In this document: one piece after another, positions 17,535 to 26,064 of the stretch
Numbering within the stretch: position 1 is the first letter of the stretch
Layout: each line of letters opens with the position of its first letter
Assembly: GCA_021775805.1 (NCBI GenBank)
Contig: JAJFHD010000078.1
Location: 1 to 36,266 of the forward strand
DNA length: 36,266 nucleotides
Source: Alphaproteobacteria bacterium
GTDB lineage: Bacteria; Pseudomonadota; Alphaproteobacteria; Rhizobiales; JAJFHC01
Direction: 5' to 3'
The notes under the pieces: generated by a model
Databases searched by the model: none
What the model was told of the DNA's origin: nothing
Seen by the model: the letters and a program-made list of their open reading frames with translations, nothing else
Made by a program: the position numbers and the translations under genes

Positions 17535-19328
17535 TCAAAACGCTGTTTCGTCGAGGCTCATGACGCAGGCGGCACCCGACCGGATGCACGCCAGTCTTGT
17601 GGTTGTGTTTGGCAGCATGCGTTCCATGAAAAACCGTGCGGTGGCACATTTCGCTTCGTGAAAGCCTTTGTCGGCGGTGCCTCCATCTCCAAGCGCCTGA
17701 AGCGATTTCTGCGCCATCATGGCCCACATGTACGCCAACGCCACGAGGCCAAGGAGATGCATGTAGTCGCTCGATCCGGCAGCAGCCTCATCGGGTGCGG
17801 CCAGGCCGTTTTCCATCAGCCATTGGGTCGCCGCCTCGAGATCCTTCACGGCAACCGCCAGCGGACCGGCAAAGGCCTGCATAGCCTCATCATCCGCAAC
17901 GGATGCGATAAATCCGCCGACTTCGCCGAAAAAGGCACGCAGGGCCCGACCGCCGTCGGCAGGCAGCTTGCGGCCAACCAGATCCAGGGCCTGGACGCCG
18001 TTGGCCCCCTCGTAGATCATGGCAATGCGGGCATCGCGCACGACCTGTTCGATGGCATTGTCCCAGATGTAGCCGTGCCCGCCGAAAACCTGCTGGGCGG
18101 CGACCGCATTGGCAAACCCGGTATCCGTCAGCACGCCCTTGATCACCGGCGTCAGGAGTGCGGTGTGATCGAGTGCGGACTGGCGTTCGGCCGCGTCGGG
18201 AGAGCGTTCGGCCAGATCTTCGCGCAGGGCGGTCCAGACGACCAGCGCGCGGGCGGCCTCGTTGAAGGCCCTGATCTCCATCAGGACGCGTCGGATGTCG
18301 GGATGCACGATAATCGGATCGGCTGGTTTATCCGGATGCTTGGGACCTGTCAGTGCTCGGCCCTGCAACCGCTCGCGGGCATATTCCACGGCATACTGAT
18401 AGGCCAGTTCGGACTGGGACAGGCCCTGAACGCCAACCCCCAGCCGGGCGGCGTTCATCATCGTGAACATCGCCCGCATGCCCTTGTGTTCCTCGCCGAC
18501 GAGCCAGCCGGTGGCCCCGTCGTAGTTCATGACACAGGTGGCGTTGGCGTGAATACCCATCTTGTTTTCGATGGCGCCGCAACCAAGCGCGTTGCGTTCA
18601 CCCGGCGTGCCGTCGCCATTGACCAGAAACTTGGGCACCACAAACAGCGACACGCCCTTTATGCCGCCCGGCCCATCGGGAATTTTTGCCAGGACCAGAT
18701 GCACGATGTTCTCGCTGAGATCGTGCTCGCCGGCGGAAATGAAAATCTTCGTCCCGGTTATCGCGTAGGACCCATCGCCGTTGGGCTCCGCCCGGGTGCG
18801 CATCAGCCCCAGATCGGTCCCGCAATGGGGCTCGGTCAGATTCATGGTCCCGGTCCACTCGCCGCTGACCAGCCGGGTCAGATAGGTCTCCTTCTGCTCC
18901 GGCGTGCCATGTTTGGCCAGGGCCTGTGCCGCCCCTTCGCTCAGACCGGGATACATGGCAAAGGCCATGTTCGCAGAGGATCTGAATTCGCCGACGACGG
19001 CGCCGAGCGTAAAAGGCAGCCCCTGGCCGCCGTAGTCGGGGTCCGAACACAGGCCGGTCCAGCCGCCTTCAATCAGCGTGGCGTAGGCCTCCCGGAATCC
19101 CGCCGGCGTCGTCACAACACCATCGTCGAACGTACAGCCTTCCCTGTCGCCGCTGTGGTTCAGCGGATGCAGTGCCTCCTGGCAGAATTTGGCGGCCTCT
19201 TCGAGAATGGCCGCGACAAGATCGGGCGTTACGTCGGCGAACCCGGCAAGGTTTCCATAGCGTTCGATATCGAAAACGTCGTGAAGCAGGAACTGCACAT
19301 CCCGGACGGGCGCCTGGTATGTCGGCAT
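17535..19328 (-). CDS. Acyl-CoA dehydrogenase with C-terminal extension (DmdC-like)
   Basis: A 597-residue enzyme about 200 residues longer than ordinary acyl-CoA dehydrogenases. It has an N-terminal cap ([12 protein letters not shown]), the FAD segment [38 protein letters not shown] and [13 protein letters not shown]. Glu440 in IYEG is at the usual medium-chain catalytic position. The C-terminal helical extension is that of the family containing 3-methylthiopropionyl-CoA dehydrogenase (DmdC). Many genomes carry several such paralogues acting on medium- and long-chain acyl-CoAs, so the DMSP link is only one possibility; no other dmd gene is visible. AGGAG lies about 11 nt before the ATG. It is the first enzyme gene after the MerR regulator, 63 nt downstream of it. 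Confidence 0.93.
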   Translation of the reverse strand: MPTYQAPVRDVQFLLHDVFDIERYGNLAGFADVTPDLVAAILEEAAKFCQEALHPLNHSGDREGCTFDDGVVTTPAGFREAYATLIEGGWTGLCSDPDYGGQGLPFTLGAVVGEFRSSANMAFAMYPGLSEGAAQALAKHGTPEQKETYLTRLVSGEWTGTMNLTEPHCGTDLGLMRTRAEPNGDGSYAITGTKIFISAGEHDLSENIVHLVLAKIPDGPGGIKGVSLFVVPKFLVNGDGTPGERNALGCGAIENKMGIHANATCVMNYDGATGWLVGEEHKGMRAMFTMMNAARLGVGVQGLSQSELAYQYAVEYARERLQGRALTGPKHPDKPADPIIVHPDIRRVLMEIRAFNEAARALVVWTALREDLAERSPDAAERQSALDHTALLTPVIKGVLTDTGFANAVAAQQVFGGHGYIWDNAIEQVVRDARIAMIYEGANGVQALDLVGRKLPADGGRALRAFFGEVGGFIASVADDEAMQAFAGPLAVAVKDLEAATQWLMENGLAAPDEAAAGSSDYMHLLGLVALAYMWAMMAQKSLQALGDGGTADKGFHEAKCATARFFMERMLPNTTTRLACIRSGAACVMSLDETAF

Positions 19329-19391
19329 TATTTGAAATACTCCTGAGCGTCGGACAAAGACATCCTCACAGATAGGTCGTGGAGCGGTATT

Positions 19392-19787
19392 CTACGCCTC
19401 ACGCTCTTTCAACATTCCGGCAACAACGTCGCAGGAGCGGGTGAGATCGGCAATGGTCTTGTCAATTTCCCGCCTGCGCTCTTCCAGTTGCGCAATGCGT
19501 TCCTTGAATTTTTTTACGGCTTCTTTCATTTGTGGGACCTGGGCATCGCCCAACTCGTAAAGATCCAGCAATTCCTTGATTTCATCAAGGGTAAAACCGA
19601 CCCGTTTGCCCTGCAATACCATTCTCACGCGGCCGCGGTCCCGGTTGCTGAAGAGACGGGTCTGCCCCTTTCTGACAGGACTCACCAGGCCCTTGTCCTC
19701 GTAAAACCGCAAGGTTCTTGCGGTTACACCGAACTCTCTGGACATCTCCCTTATGGAGAACTGACGGGATTGGGTGGTCTGTTTCAT
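19392..19787 (-). CDS. MerR-family regulator of the fatty-acid cluster (LiuR-like)
   Basis: A 131-residue regulator with the MerR winged helix-turn-helix at about residues 10-80 (FSIREMSREFGVTARTLRFY, then EDKGLVSPVRKGQTRLF and RVGFTLDEIKELLDL) and a long dimerisation coiled coil (about 90-120). It lacks the metal-binding cysteines of MerR, CueR or SoxR types. Similar short MerR proteins next to acyl-CoA dehydrogenase genes are of the LiuR kind controlling branched-chain and fatty-acid degradation. The frame stays open upstream to 19910, but the ATG at 19787 starts just before the conserved domain; neither start has a strong ribosome site. It is the first gene of the minus-strand cluster, suggesting autoregulation of the whole operon. 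Confidence 0.88.
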   Translation of the reverse strand: MKQTTQSRQFSIREMSREFGVTARTLRFYEDKGLVSPVRKGQTRLFSNRDRGRVRMVLQGKRVGFTLDEIKELLDLYELGDAQVPQMKEAVKKFKERIAQLEERRREIDKTIADLTRSCDVVAGMLKEREA

Positions 19788-20144
19788 CGGCTTGCCGCCA
19801 TGTGAAGGCATATCACTGCATGTTTCATTGCTTTCCTCGCGAAAAGACGTGGGGCGCAGATGCCTGCGTGCATGCTCTCCGAAACAGACAGTTTCCCGGG
19901 ACGTAAACATCCAGAGCGCATTGAACGGTCAGACACCCGCCGGACAACCTTAAACGTGCAATATCAGAACAACCGTTAACGTAATGTTTACCATGACAAA
20001 AGAGTGTTAACGCAGCGAAGAATAAAAGGATTCGCCGATTCTACTGATGAGTCGACCGCCATTCCAGGGCAACGGTGCGGATATGTGGCGTGGTCGAACG
20101 TGTCAACGGCGAGTGGAAGTTAGGTACGGAGCTTAGGGCGTAAC
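19788..20144. promoter_or_regulatory. Divergent regulatory region between merR-like and podJ-like genes
   Basis: The two genes diverge across this region of about 357 nt. GTTAAC occurs at 19975-19980 and 20006-20011, and ACGTAAAC-like half sites at 19901-19908 and 19950-19957, which could be MerR/LiuR sites. TTAA-N7-TTTAC (19976-19991) differs from the CtrA consensus TTAA-N7-TTAAC at one base. Three GANTC sites (20029-20033, 20037-20041, 20049-20053) lie within 25 bp. I could not assign exact -35/-10 boxes. All functions are inferred. Confidence 0.5.
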
Positions 20145-23100
20145 ATGAAACCCGGAAATCCCTGGAGCCTTGGGGGAGTCGACCCCGAAGTGCGAGAAGC
20201 GGCGCTGCATGCAGCACGCCGCTCGGGTTTGTCGCTGGGAGATTGGCTCAAGCTTGCAGTCCAGGAAATGGGTCCTGATCAGGGCTATTCGGGCTATACG
20301 GATTCGGGCGGAAATGGCGCTGCCCGCGCCTGGGGTTCTCATTCTGAGCCGGAAATCGATGACCGCTTGAACAAACTGTCAGCGGAGCTTTCCCGGCTGT
20401 CGCGTCAGCAAAATATCAATGTCCCCTTACGGGAAACCAGACACGGCGGCCGCGTCGGCCTGGCCGACCGCCAGCCCGGGACTGCATCAGGCGGGGAAAC
20501 GCGCGCCGCGCGGGAAGCCGCTGCGGAGTATCTGGCGTTCGAGGGTGCTCTGGAAAAAATTGTCGACCAAATCGAGACAACTGAACACCGGCACAGCCAA
20601 ACGTTAGGCCAGATTCAGGAACGACTGGCGGACCTTCAACGCAAGGCGAACGATGGCCACGCCGGAAAATCGCACCAGGACGACCGGGTTCTCGACACAT
20701 TGGAAAGCCGTATCGCGGAACTGGCTGAGCGGATTGAACACGCCGAAAGCGGGCCAAACCCTATGCTTCAACAAACAGAACGACAGATCGCAGATCTCGC
20801 CGCAAGACTGGAACAGGCGGAACGCCGGCCCAACGACACGGCCGACCTTGTCGACCGGCAGATTGCCGCGTTGTCTCAGCGTCTCGACCAGGCCGAGCAT
20901 GAGCCCGCCCGCGGCAACGGTTTTTCAGAACAAAGGTTCTCTGAACTGACCCGACGCCTGGAGCAGGCCGAGCGACAATCCGGCAGCCCGGGCGCGTTCC
21001 AGTCGATCGAATCGCGGGTCGCCGACCTGGCGGAACAGGTACAGAATCACGCCAACCGCGCCTCCTCCGCCGCCATGCAGGCCCAGCAAGGTTCCGCATT
21101 TGACGTCAGCCGATTTGCATCGCGCAATGACCTGCAGACAATCCAGAACCACATTAACGACATCGTGTCGCGCCTCGACAATTCATCCACGCATGTTCCC
21201 GACGTCACGCTGATCCAGATGCAGCGCGAAATTGCAGCCTTGTCCCAAAACCTGTCGGATCTGCAGATCAACACCGCGTCGAGCACGGAAGTGCGGTCTC
21301 TCAAGCAGGCGATCGACAATATTTCAGCGCAGTTGAAAGACGCCACCAGTTACAGCTATGACCCGACGCCGGCGATTACCCGAATTCAGGACGAAGTCGT
21401 AAACCTGTCGCAAAGCATCGCGGATCTGACGATCAACGCGTCTTCGCCTCAGGAAGTGCAGTCGCTGCGGCAGTCACTGGAAGAAATCCGCCAGCAACTG
21501 CAGCAATCCGGGACCGGCGTCTCAGGGCAAGGGTCGAGCCAGCTGCATGAAGAGGTCGCCGCACTCAGCGCCATGATTGCGCAGATTCGCGCGGAGGCCG
21601 CATCTGCAGACGAGGTACGTGTCCTTCGAGACGCGATCGAACAAATATCCGCGCATATCGAGGCCAGTGCGCAATCGGGCCAGGATCCCAATCGTTTTCA
21701 GTCGCTTGAATACCGGCTCAACGAGCTGTCCAACCGTCTCGATCAATCCTTGAGCGAAGCGGTATCCATGGGGCAAATCGCTGCCCTGGAGGCCCGCTTG
21801 CAGGATCTCGATGCGTCGATCGGTGCGGCATCGCCTTCTGCCAACGACCCTCAACTTCAGCACGCTCTGGAGTCGCAACTCACCGCCCTGTCAGAACGTC
21901 TGGTGGCCGCAGAGCAGAGCAATGTCGGGTTCAATGAACGAATTCAGAGCATTCAACTGGCGGATCAGTCACTCACCGCGCTGGAACGGGGATTGCAGAC
22001 GGTTCAGACAAATGCCGAATTCGCCGACAAACGCACCCAGGAAACGCTCGAGGCGGTTCACGAAACCCTGGAAAAAGTCGTTAACCGACTGGCGTTCCTA
22101 GAAAACAACCAGCTGCCAGAAGATGCTCCCATGAGCGACGCGGTGGCAGGGGCCCGTGCAGCGTTGGCGGCCAGTCTCGATCGCTCTTCGGAGCGGTTCG
22201 ATCCGACGACACGATCTGCCGAAGTCCGCATGCCGCCGGTCTCCGATTTCAATGCCGGTCCGACCACCGGAGCGCCGGATATCCGTCTGGAACCGATCCG
22301 GCAATCCGCGCCGGGTGCCGTGCCCCTGACCCCGGCATCGAATTCCGGCCAAGGCGGCGAATTCAACAGCCTGTCCGGCATCACCCGGACCGACGACTTC
22401 ATCGCCGCAGCACGGCGGGCGGCGCAAAGCGCTGCTCCGGCCCCTGCGGAACCGCAGAAACAATCCCGTTTCAACCTGAATCTCCTGTCACGTGGATCCA
22501 GGAAGAGCGCGCAGAGCGACGGCAATCTGGAATCCCGCAGCCAGGCCAAGGACGCGAAGTCGGGTAAAAAGCGCACCATTCTACTGGCCGCCGCCGCTGC
22601 ACTCCTGGCCATAAGCGCGGTCTCCACGATGACGTTCTTCGAGGGCCGGAAGGCACCGATCCTGGGCAATCAGACCGCGCCGGAAAAAACCAGCCAGAAA
22701 TCCGTGAAGCCGGATTCCATGTCACCGGCGACGGCAAAGACAAACCCGGCACAGTCAGGCAGCACCAGACCGCGTGAAAATTCACGGATGGGTGACGTCG
22801 ACCGCCCGATAAATCCGCAAGCAGTGCCGGCAAGCGCACCAAGGGCGGCGCTCGGATCGCGCACGCCAGTGACTGTCAGCGATGTCGCCAAGACATCCGA
22901 CACTGCCGGGCGGGTAACTGGCATACCCGGCTCAGACCTGTCGCGCGGCGCCGCACCGGCGACCACCGGCAGCATTCCGCGCGCGCCTGCCTCGACCGGC
23001 ATTGCGACGGGCGCGGGCTCAACGTCAAGGGCCGTGAACTCTCTTCTGTCACGATCGAAGACGCAGGGCGCTACAGCATCGGCCAACACAGCCACACGTA

Positions 23101-24026
23101 TACAAACACAGACGAATACACCGGCCCCGGCACCCCGAATCCAGGGCCTGGGATCGATTTCCCAGTCGCTTCCGCCTGCCGAAATCGGACCGATGGGCTT
23201 GCGTGTCGCCGCGGCATCGGGGAACGCGAACGCTCAGTTTGAAGTCGCCGCCCGCTATACGGAAGGCAAGATCGTCGAACAGGATTTCCGCAAGGCGGCG
23301 TACTGGTACCAGAAGTCCGCCGCCAAGGGCCTGGCACCGGCTCAGTACCGGCTTGGAACGTTCTACGAAAAAGGCCGCGGTGTCCCGCAGGACCGGGCGG
23401 CCGCTCGGATCTGGTACGAACGTGCGGCGGAAAAAGGCAATGCAAAGGCAATGCACAATCTGGCCGTCATCTATGCCAATCCGCCGAGTGGAAACCCGAA
23501 TTTCGCCAAGGCTGCTGTCTGGTTCAGGAATGCAGCGGAACTTGGTCTTTCGGACAGCCAGTTCAACCTGGGTATTCTGAATGAACGGGGCCTTGGTGTG
23601 CCGAAGAACATCGCCGAAGCCTACAAGTGGTTCTCGATAGCCGCCCAGAACGGCGACCGCGGCGCCCGGGACCGGCTGTCCCTCACGGAGGCAAAGATAG
23701 ATTCCGACGCCCTGCTGCGCACCAAACTGGATATCGAAACCTGGACGCCCAAGGACCAGGACCGTTCGGCAAATGTGGTCACGTCACCCAAAGGCGGATG
23801 GGGTTCGCGTCCGGTTGTTTCGGTCAATCCCGACGCGTCGGTCCGGATGATCGCCGATGCGCAAACCCTGTTGAACAGCATGGGATATCAGGCCGGACCA
23901 CCTGACGGCGTCCTTGGCCCGAGGACACGCGACGCGATTCGGACTTTTCAGAGGAAACACGGTGTCGCGGCAACCGGTGCGGTGACGACGGAACTGCTGC
24001 GGCTTCTGTCATCACAGCCCGGATAG
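20145..24026 (+). CDS. PodJ-like polar localisation protein with SEL1 and peptidoglycan-binding domains
   Basis: A 1,293-residue single-pass membrane protein. The N-terminus (PWSLGGVDPEVREAALHAAR, then RSGLSLGDWLKLA) is the signature of rhizobial PodJ-like proteins. Residues about 60-700 are a long coiled-coil region with repeats of about 25 residues (LEQAER motifs, roughly 185-290) and then about 55 residues (E(V/I)..LS motifs starting at nt 21228, 21393 and 21552). A Pro/Ser-rich linker precedes one transmembrane helix at about 812-832, flanked by lysines, so the coiled coil is cytoplasmic. The periplasmic side has a disordered Ser/Thr/Pro stretch, SEL1/TPR-like repeats (about 1018-1185), and a C-terminal peptidoglycan-binding domain (about 1233-1290). 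PodJ organises old- or new-pole protein complexes in Caulobacter and Agrobacterium. Upstream GANTC and CtrA-like sites suggest cell-cycle control. Confidence 0.88.
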   Translation: MKPGNPWSLGGVDPEVREAALHAARRSGLSLGDWLKLAVQEMGPDQGYSGYTDSGGNGAARAWGSHSEPEIDDRLNKLSAELSRLSRQQNINVPLRETRHGGRVGLADRQPGTASGGETRAAREAAAEYLAFEGALEKIVDQIETTEHRHSQTLGQIQERLADLQRKANDGHAGKSHQDDRVLDTLESRIAELAERIEHAESGPNPMLQQTERQIADLAARLEQAERRPNDTADLVDRQIAALSQRLDQAEHEPARGNGFSEQRFSELTRRLEQAERQSGSPGAFQSIESRVADLAEQVQNHANRASSAAMQAQQGSAFDVSRFASRNDLQTIQNHINDIVSRLDNSSTHVPDVTLIQMQREIAALSQNLSDLQINTASSTEVRSLKQAIDNISAQLKDATSYSYDPTPAITRIQDEVVNLSQSIADLTINASSPQEVQSLRQSLEEIRQQLQQSGTGVSGQGSSQLHEEVAALSAMIAQIRAEAASADEVRVLRDAIEQISAHIEASAQSGQDPNRFQSLEYRLNELSNRLDQSLSEAVSMGQIAALEARLQDLDASIGAASPSANDPQLQHALESQLTALSERLVAAEQSNVGFNERIQSIQLADQSLTALERGLQTVQTNAEFADKRTQETLEAVHETLEKVVNRLAFLENNQLPEDAPMSDAVAGARAALAASLDRSSERFDPTTRSAEVRMPPVSDFNAGPTTGAPDIRLEPIRQSAPGAVPLTPASNSGQGGEFNSLSGITRTDDFIAAARRAAQSAAPAPAEPQKQSRFNLNLLSRGSRKSAQSDGNLESRSQAKDAKSGKKRTILLAAAAALLAISAVSTMTFFEGRKAPILGNQTAPEKTSQKSVKPDSMSPATAKTNPAQSGSTRPRENSRMGDVDRPINPQAVPASAPRAALGSRTPVTVSDVAKTSDTAGRVTGIPGSDLSRGAAPATTGSIPRAPASTGIATGAGSTSRAVNSLLSRSKTQGATASANTATRIQTQTNTPAPAPRIQGLGSISQSLPPAEIGPMGLRVAAASGNANAQFEVAARYTEGKIVEQDFRKAAYWYQKSAAKGLAPAQYRLGTFYEKGRGVPQDRAAARIWYERAAEKGNAKAMHNLAVIYANPPSGNPNFAKAAVWFRNAAELGLSDSQFNLGILNERGLGVPKNIAEAYKWFSIAAQNGDRGARDRLSLTEAKIDSDALLRTKLDIETWTPKDQDRSANVVTSPKGGWGSRPVVSVNPDASVRMIADAQTLLNSMGYQAGPPDGVLGPRTRDAIRTFQRKHGVAATGAVTTELLRLLSSQPG

Positions 24027-24134
24027 GCCGGCATTTCCACAAGCGACCGAACCACGACGCTGACTGAATCAAGCAATGCATCTTCAACCGACCGAAAATT
24101 GATTGCGCCATAAGGTCCCACAAGCCACCGCTTG

Positions 24135-24163
24135 TTGACATCTTGTTGTCAGAGGCGTTTAAC
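24135..24163 (+). promoter_or_regulatory. Probable promoter and operator of the TauE-type operon
   Basis: A consensus TTGACA -35 (24135-24140) is followed after 17 nt by TTTAAC (24158-24163). The inverted repeat TGACA-N6-TGTCA (24136-24140 and 24147-24151) overlaps the -35 box and could be a repressor site. The predicted start near 24170 leaves a leader of about 65 nt. Confidence 0.5.
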
Positions 24164-24235
24164 CCAATGAAGTGCTGGAAGCGCCAACGTTGCGGGGCGC
24201 TCTGACGTCCTACTTGTTTACCGGATTACGCCACT

Positions 24236-25168
24236 ATGCAGATCTACCTCCCGATTGCCGAGCTTTCGGTGAACGTCTTTGTCATTCTTGGCATGGGCGG
24301 GGCGGTCGGATTTCTGTCGGGGATGTTCGGCGTCGGCGGCGGGTTTCTTATGACGCCGCTGCTGATTTTCGCCGGCATCCCGCCGGCCGTGGCGGTTGCA
24401 ACCGAAGCCAATCAGATCGTCGCCTCATCGGTATCGGGGATGCTGGTGCACTGGCGGCGGCGGGCGGTTGACGTCAAGATGGGCCTGGTCCTTCTGATCG
24501 GCGGTGTTCTTGGGTCATTTCTGGGTGTCTGGATCTTCGGCATCCTGAAGTCTCTGGGCCAGGTCGACCTCCTGATTTCGCTTTGTTACGTGGTGTTTCT
24601 GGGTGCGATCGGCAGTCTCATGCTGATCGAAAGCCTGCGGGCCATGCGCAGGACCCGAAAAGGCAACCTGACATCGTCAAAACGCCCCGGTCAGCACAAC
24701 TGGATCCACGGCTTGCCGTTCAAGACACGGTTTCGCAGTTCCAAACTCTACATCAGTGTCATTCCACCACTGGCGATCGGTGCCTGCGTCGGCATTCTGG
24801 CAGCGATCATGGGCGTCGGCGGCGGCTTTATCATGGTTCCGGCCATGATCTATCTGCTGCGGATGCCGACAAACGTCGTGGTCGGCACGTCCCTGTTTCA
24901 GATCATTTTCGTCACCGGTCTGGTGACCATCCTTCACTCGGTCCAGAACCAGACGGTGGACGCCGTTCTGGCGCTGCTTCTGCTCGCGGGCGGGGTGATC
25001 GGCGCCCAGTTCGGCGCCCGGGCCGGGCACCGGCTCAACGGCGAGCAATTGCGGGCGTTGCTCGCCTTGATGGTTTTGGCTGTTTGCGTGCGGCTCGCTC
25101 TGGGTCTGTTGATTACGCCCGATGAGCTGTTCTCGATCGTGCCCGCCGGCGCGACGGGAGGCCACTGA
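24236..25168 (+). CDS. TauE/SafE-family sulfite exporter-type membrane protein
   Basis: A 310-residue inner-membrane protein with the duplicated TauE/SafE architecture: GFLSGMFGVGGGFLMTPLL near the N-terminus and GILAAIMGVGGGFIMVPAM after the central loop. About eight transmembrane helices are visible. The central cytoplasmic loop is basic (RTRKGN...KTRFRSSK). The family exports sulfite, sulfoacetate or related organosulfur anions; the exact substrate is unknown here. The stop codon overlaps the next start (TGATG), so the two proteins are translationally coupled. No strong ribosome site precedes the ATG, but a good promoter does. Confidence 0.92.
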   Translation: MQIYLPIAELSVNVFVILGMGGAVGFLSGMFGVGGGFLMTPLLIFAGIPPAVAVATEANQIVASSVSGMLVHWRRRAVDVKMGLVLLIGGVLGSFLGVWIFGILKSLGQVDLLISLCYVVFLGAIGSLMLIESLRAMRRTRKGNLTSSKRPGQHNWIHGLPFKTRFRSSKLYISVIPPLAIGACVGILAAIMGVGGGFIMVPAMIYLLRMPTNVVVGTSLFQIIFVTGLVTILHSVQNQTVDAVLALLLLAGGVIGAQFGARAGHRLNGEQLRALLALMVLAVCVRLALGLLITPDELFSIVPAGATGGH

Positions 25169-25956
25169 TGCTGAACCACCTGAGTCTTGTCTCGCGAACC
25201 TGTCTGTTAGGCCTGTTGTTGCTGGCCGCAACACCATTTAGCGTCGTGCAGGCGGAAGAACTGGTGACCGACATTTCCGAGCACCTGGTGGCGATCCGGT
25301 CAAATTTCACCGGCAAGAAATTGCTCCTGTTCGGTGCGGTTGAGGCGGAGTCCAAGGAAATCATGGCACTCGACCGGGATGTAGTAATCGTCATCCGCGG
25401 ACCGGGCGAGGCGATCACATCGCGCCGCAAGGCCCGGGTCGCCGGCATCTGGATGAACTTCGGCTCGCAAACCTTCGACAACGTGCCCGGATACTATGCG
25501 GTGATGAGCACCCGGCCGCTGGAGGAAATTGCATCGCGCGAAGTGCTGGAACGCCACGAGATCGGGGCCAAGTACCTGCGGTTCGCAACCTCTGAAGCAC
25601 TGCAGTTCAGCGCCGAGGAAAGCCAGTCCTTCCGGGAGTCCATACTGCGCCTCATGGCCAAGCAGAGTCTCTATACGGAAGTCATCGGCGGGGTTTCGTT
25701 TTTGGGAAAATCCCTGTTTCGCGCTTCCGTGGAACTTCCCGCCAACGTGCCGGTGGGCAACTACACAGCCGATGTTTTTCTGATCCGAGACGGTTCTGTG
25801 ATCCATGCCCAGGCGACCCCGCTCTTTGTCAACAAGATCGGCATTGAACGGTTCGTCTTCAACCTCGCCCACCGCCAACCCCTGATTTACGGTCTGGTCG
25901 CGGTGGCCCTGGCGCTGATCGCCGGCTGGCTGGCCGCAGCGGCTTTCCGGAAATAG
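25168..25956 (+). CDS. Alph_Pro_TM (TIGR02186) family membrane-anchored protein
   Basis: A 262-residue protein with a signal peptide (residues about 1-29, ending VVQAEE), a periplasmic beta-rich domain, and a C-terminal transmembrane helix (about 240-260, LIYGLVAVALALIAGWLAAA) with a short basic tail. LVTDISEHLVAIRSNFTG and VVIVIRGPG are typical of the alphaproteobacterial TIGR02186 family. These genes regularly follow a TauE/SafE gene, as here with a one-base overlap, so I infer an accessory subunit that works with the exporter in the inner membrane. Its biochemical role is unknown. Confidence 0.9.
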   Translation: MLNHLSLVSRTCLLGLLLLAATPFSVVQAEELVTDISEHLVAIRSNFTGKKLLLFGAVEAESKEIMALDRDVVIVIRGPGEAITSRRKARVAGIWMNFGSQTFDNVPGYYAVMSTRPLEEIASREVLERHEIGAKYLRFATSEALQFSAEESQSFRESILRLMAKQSLYTEVIGGVSFLGKSLFRASVELPANVPVGNYTADVFLIRDGSVIHAQATPLFVNKIGIERFVFNLAHRQPLIYGLVAVALALIAGWLAAAAFRK

Positions 25957-25995
25957 CAGAAGCGCTTCAGGTCTGAAGTTCTTCGAACGGACGCT

Positions 25996-26045
25996 GGAGC
26001 AGGACGAGGAAAAGCGTGTGCGGTGTTCAGCCCGCATCCCGCCCC
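25996..26045. repeat. Dispersed intergenic palindromic repeat, copy B
   Basis: A left arm GGAGCAGGACGAGG (25996-26009) faces a right arm CCGCATCCCGCCCC (26032-26045), pairing imperfectly as a stem. The first 38 nt match copy A (8126-8163) at 31 positions. It lies between the converging Alph_Pro_TM and pdeM genes, a typical place for RIME-like elements. Confidence 0.65.
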
Positions 26046-26064
26046 GAAATTCAAGAAACCCGAT

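Noticed and set aside
17448..19346. A 632-codon open frame on the plus strand opposite the DmdC-like dehydrogenase
   Set aside because: It is the antisense of a clear acyl-CoA dehydrogenase, is rich in Gly/His/Arg as expected of an antisense frame in GC-rich DNA, and has no motif.
20029..20053. Whether the GANTC cluster is chance
   Set aside because: Chance was considered, since GANTC also occurs inside the gene, but three sites in 25 bp at a polar-gene promoter was judged worth reporting as a finding; only proof of function was rejected.
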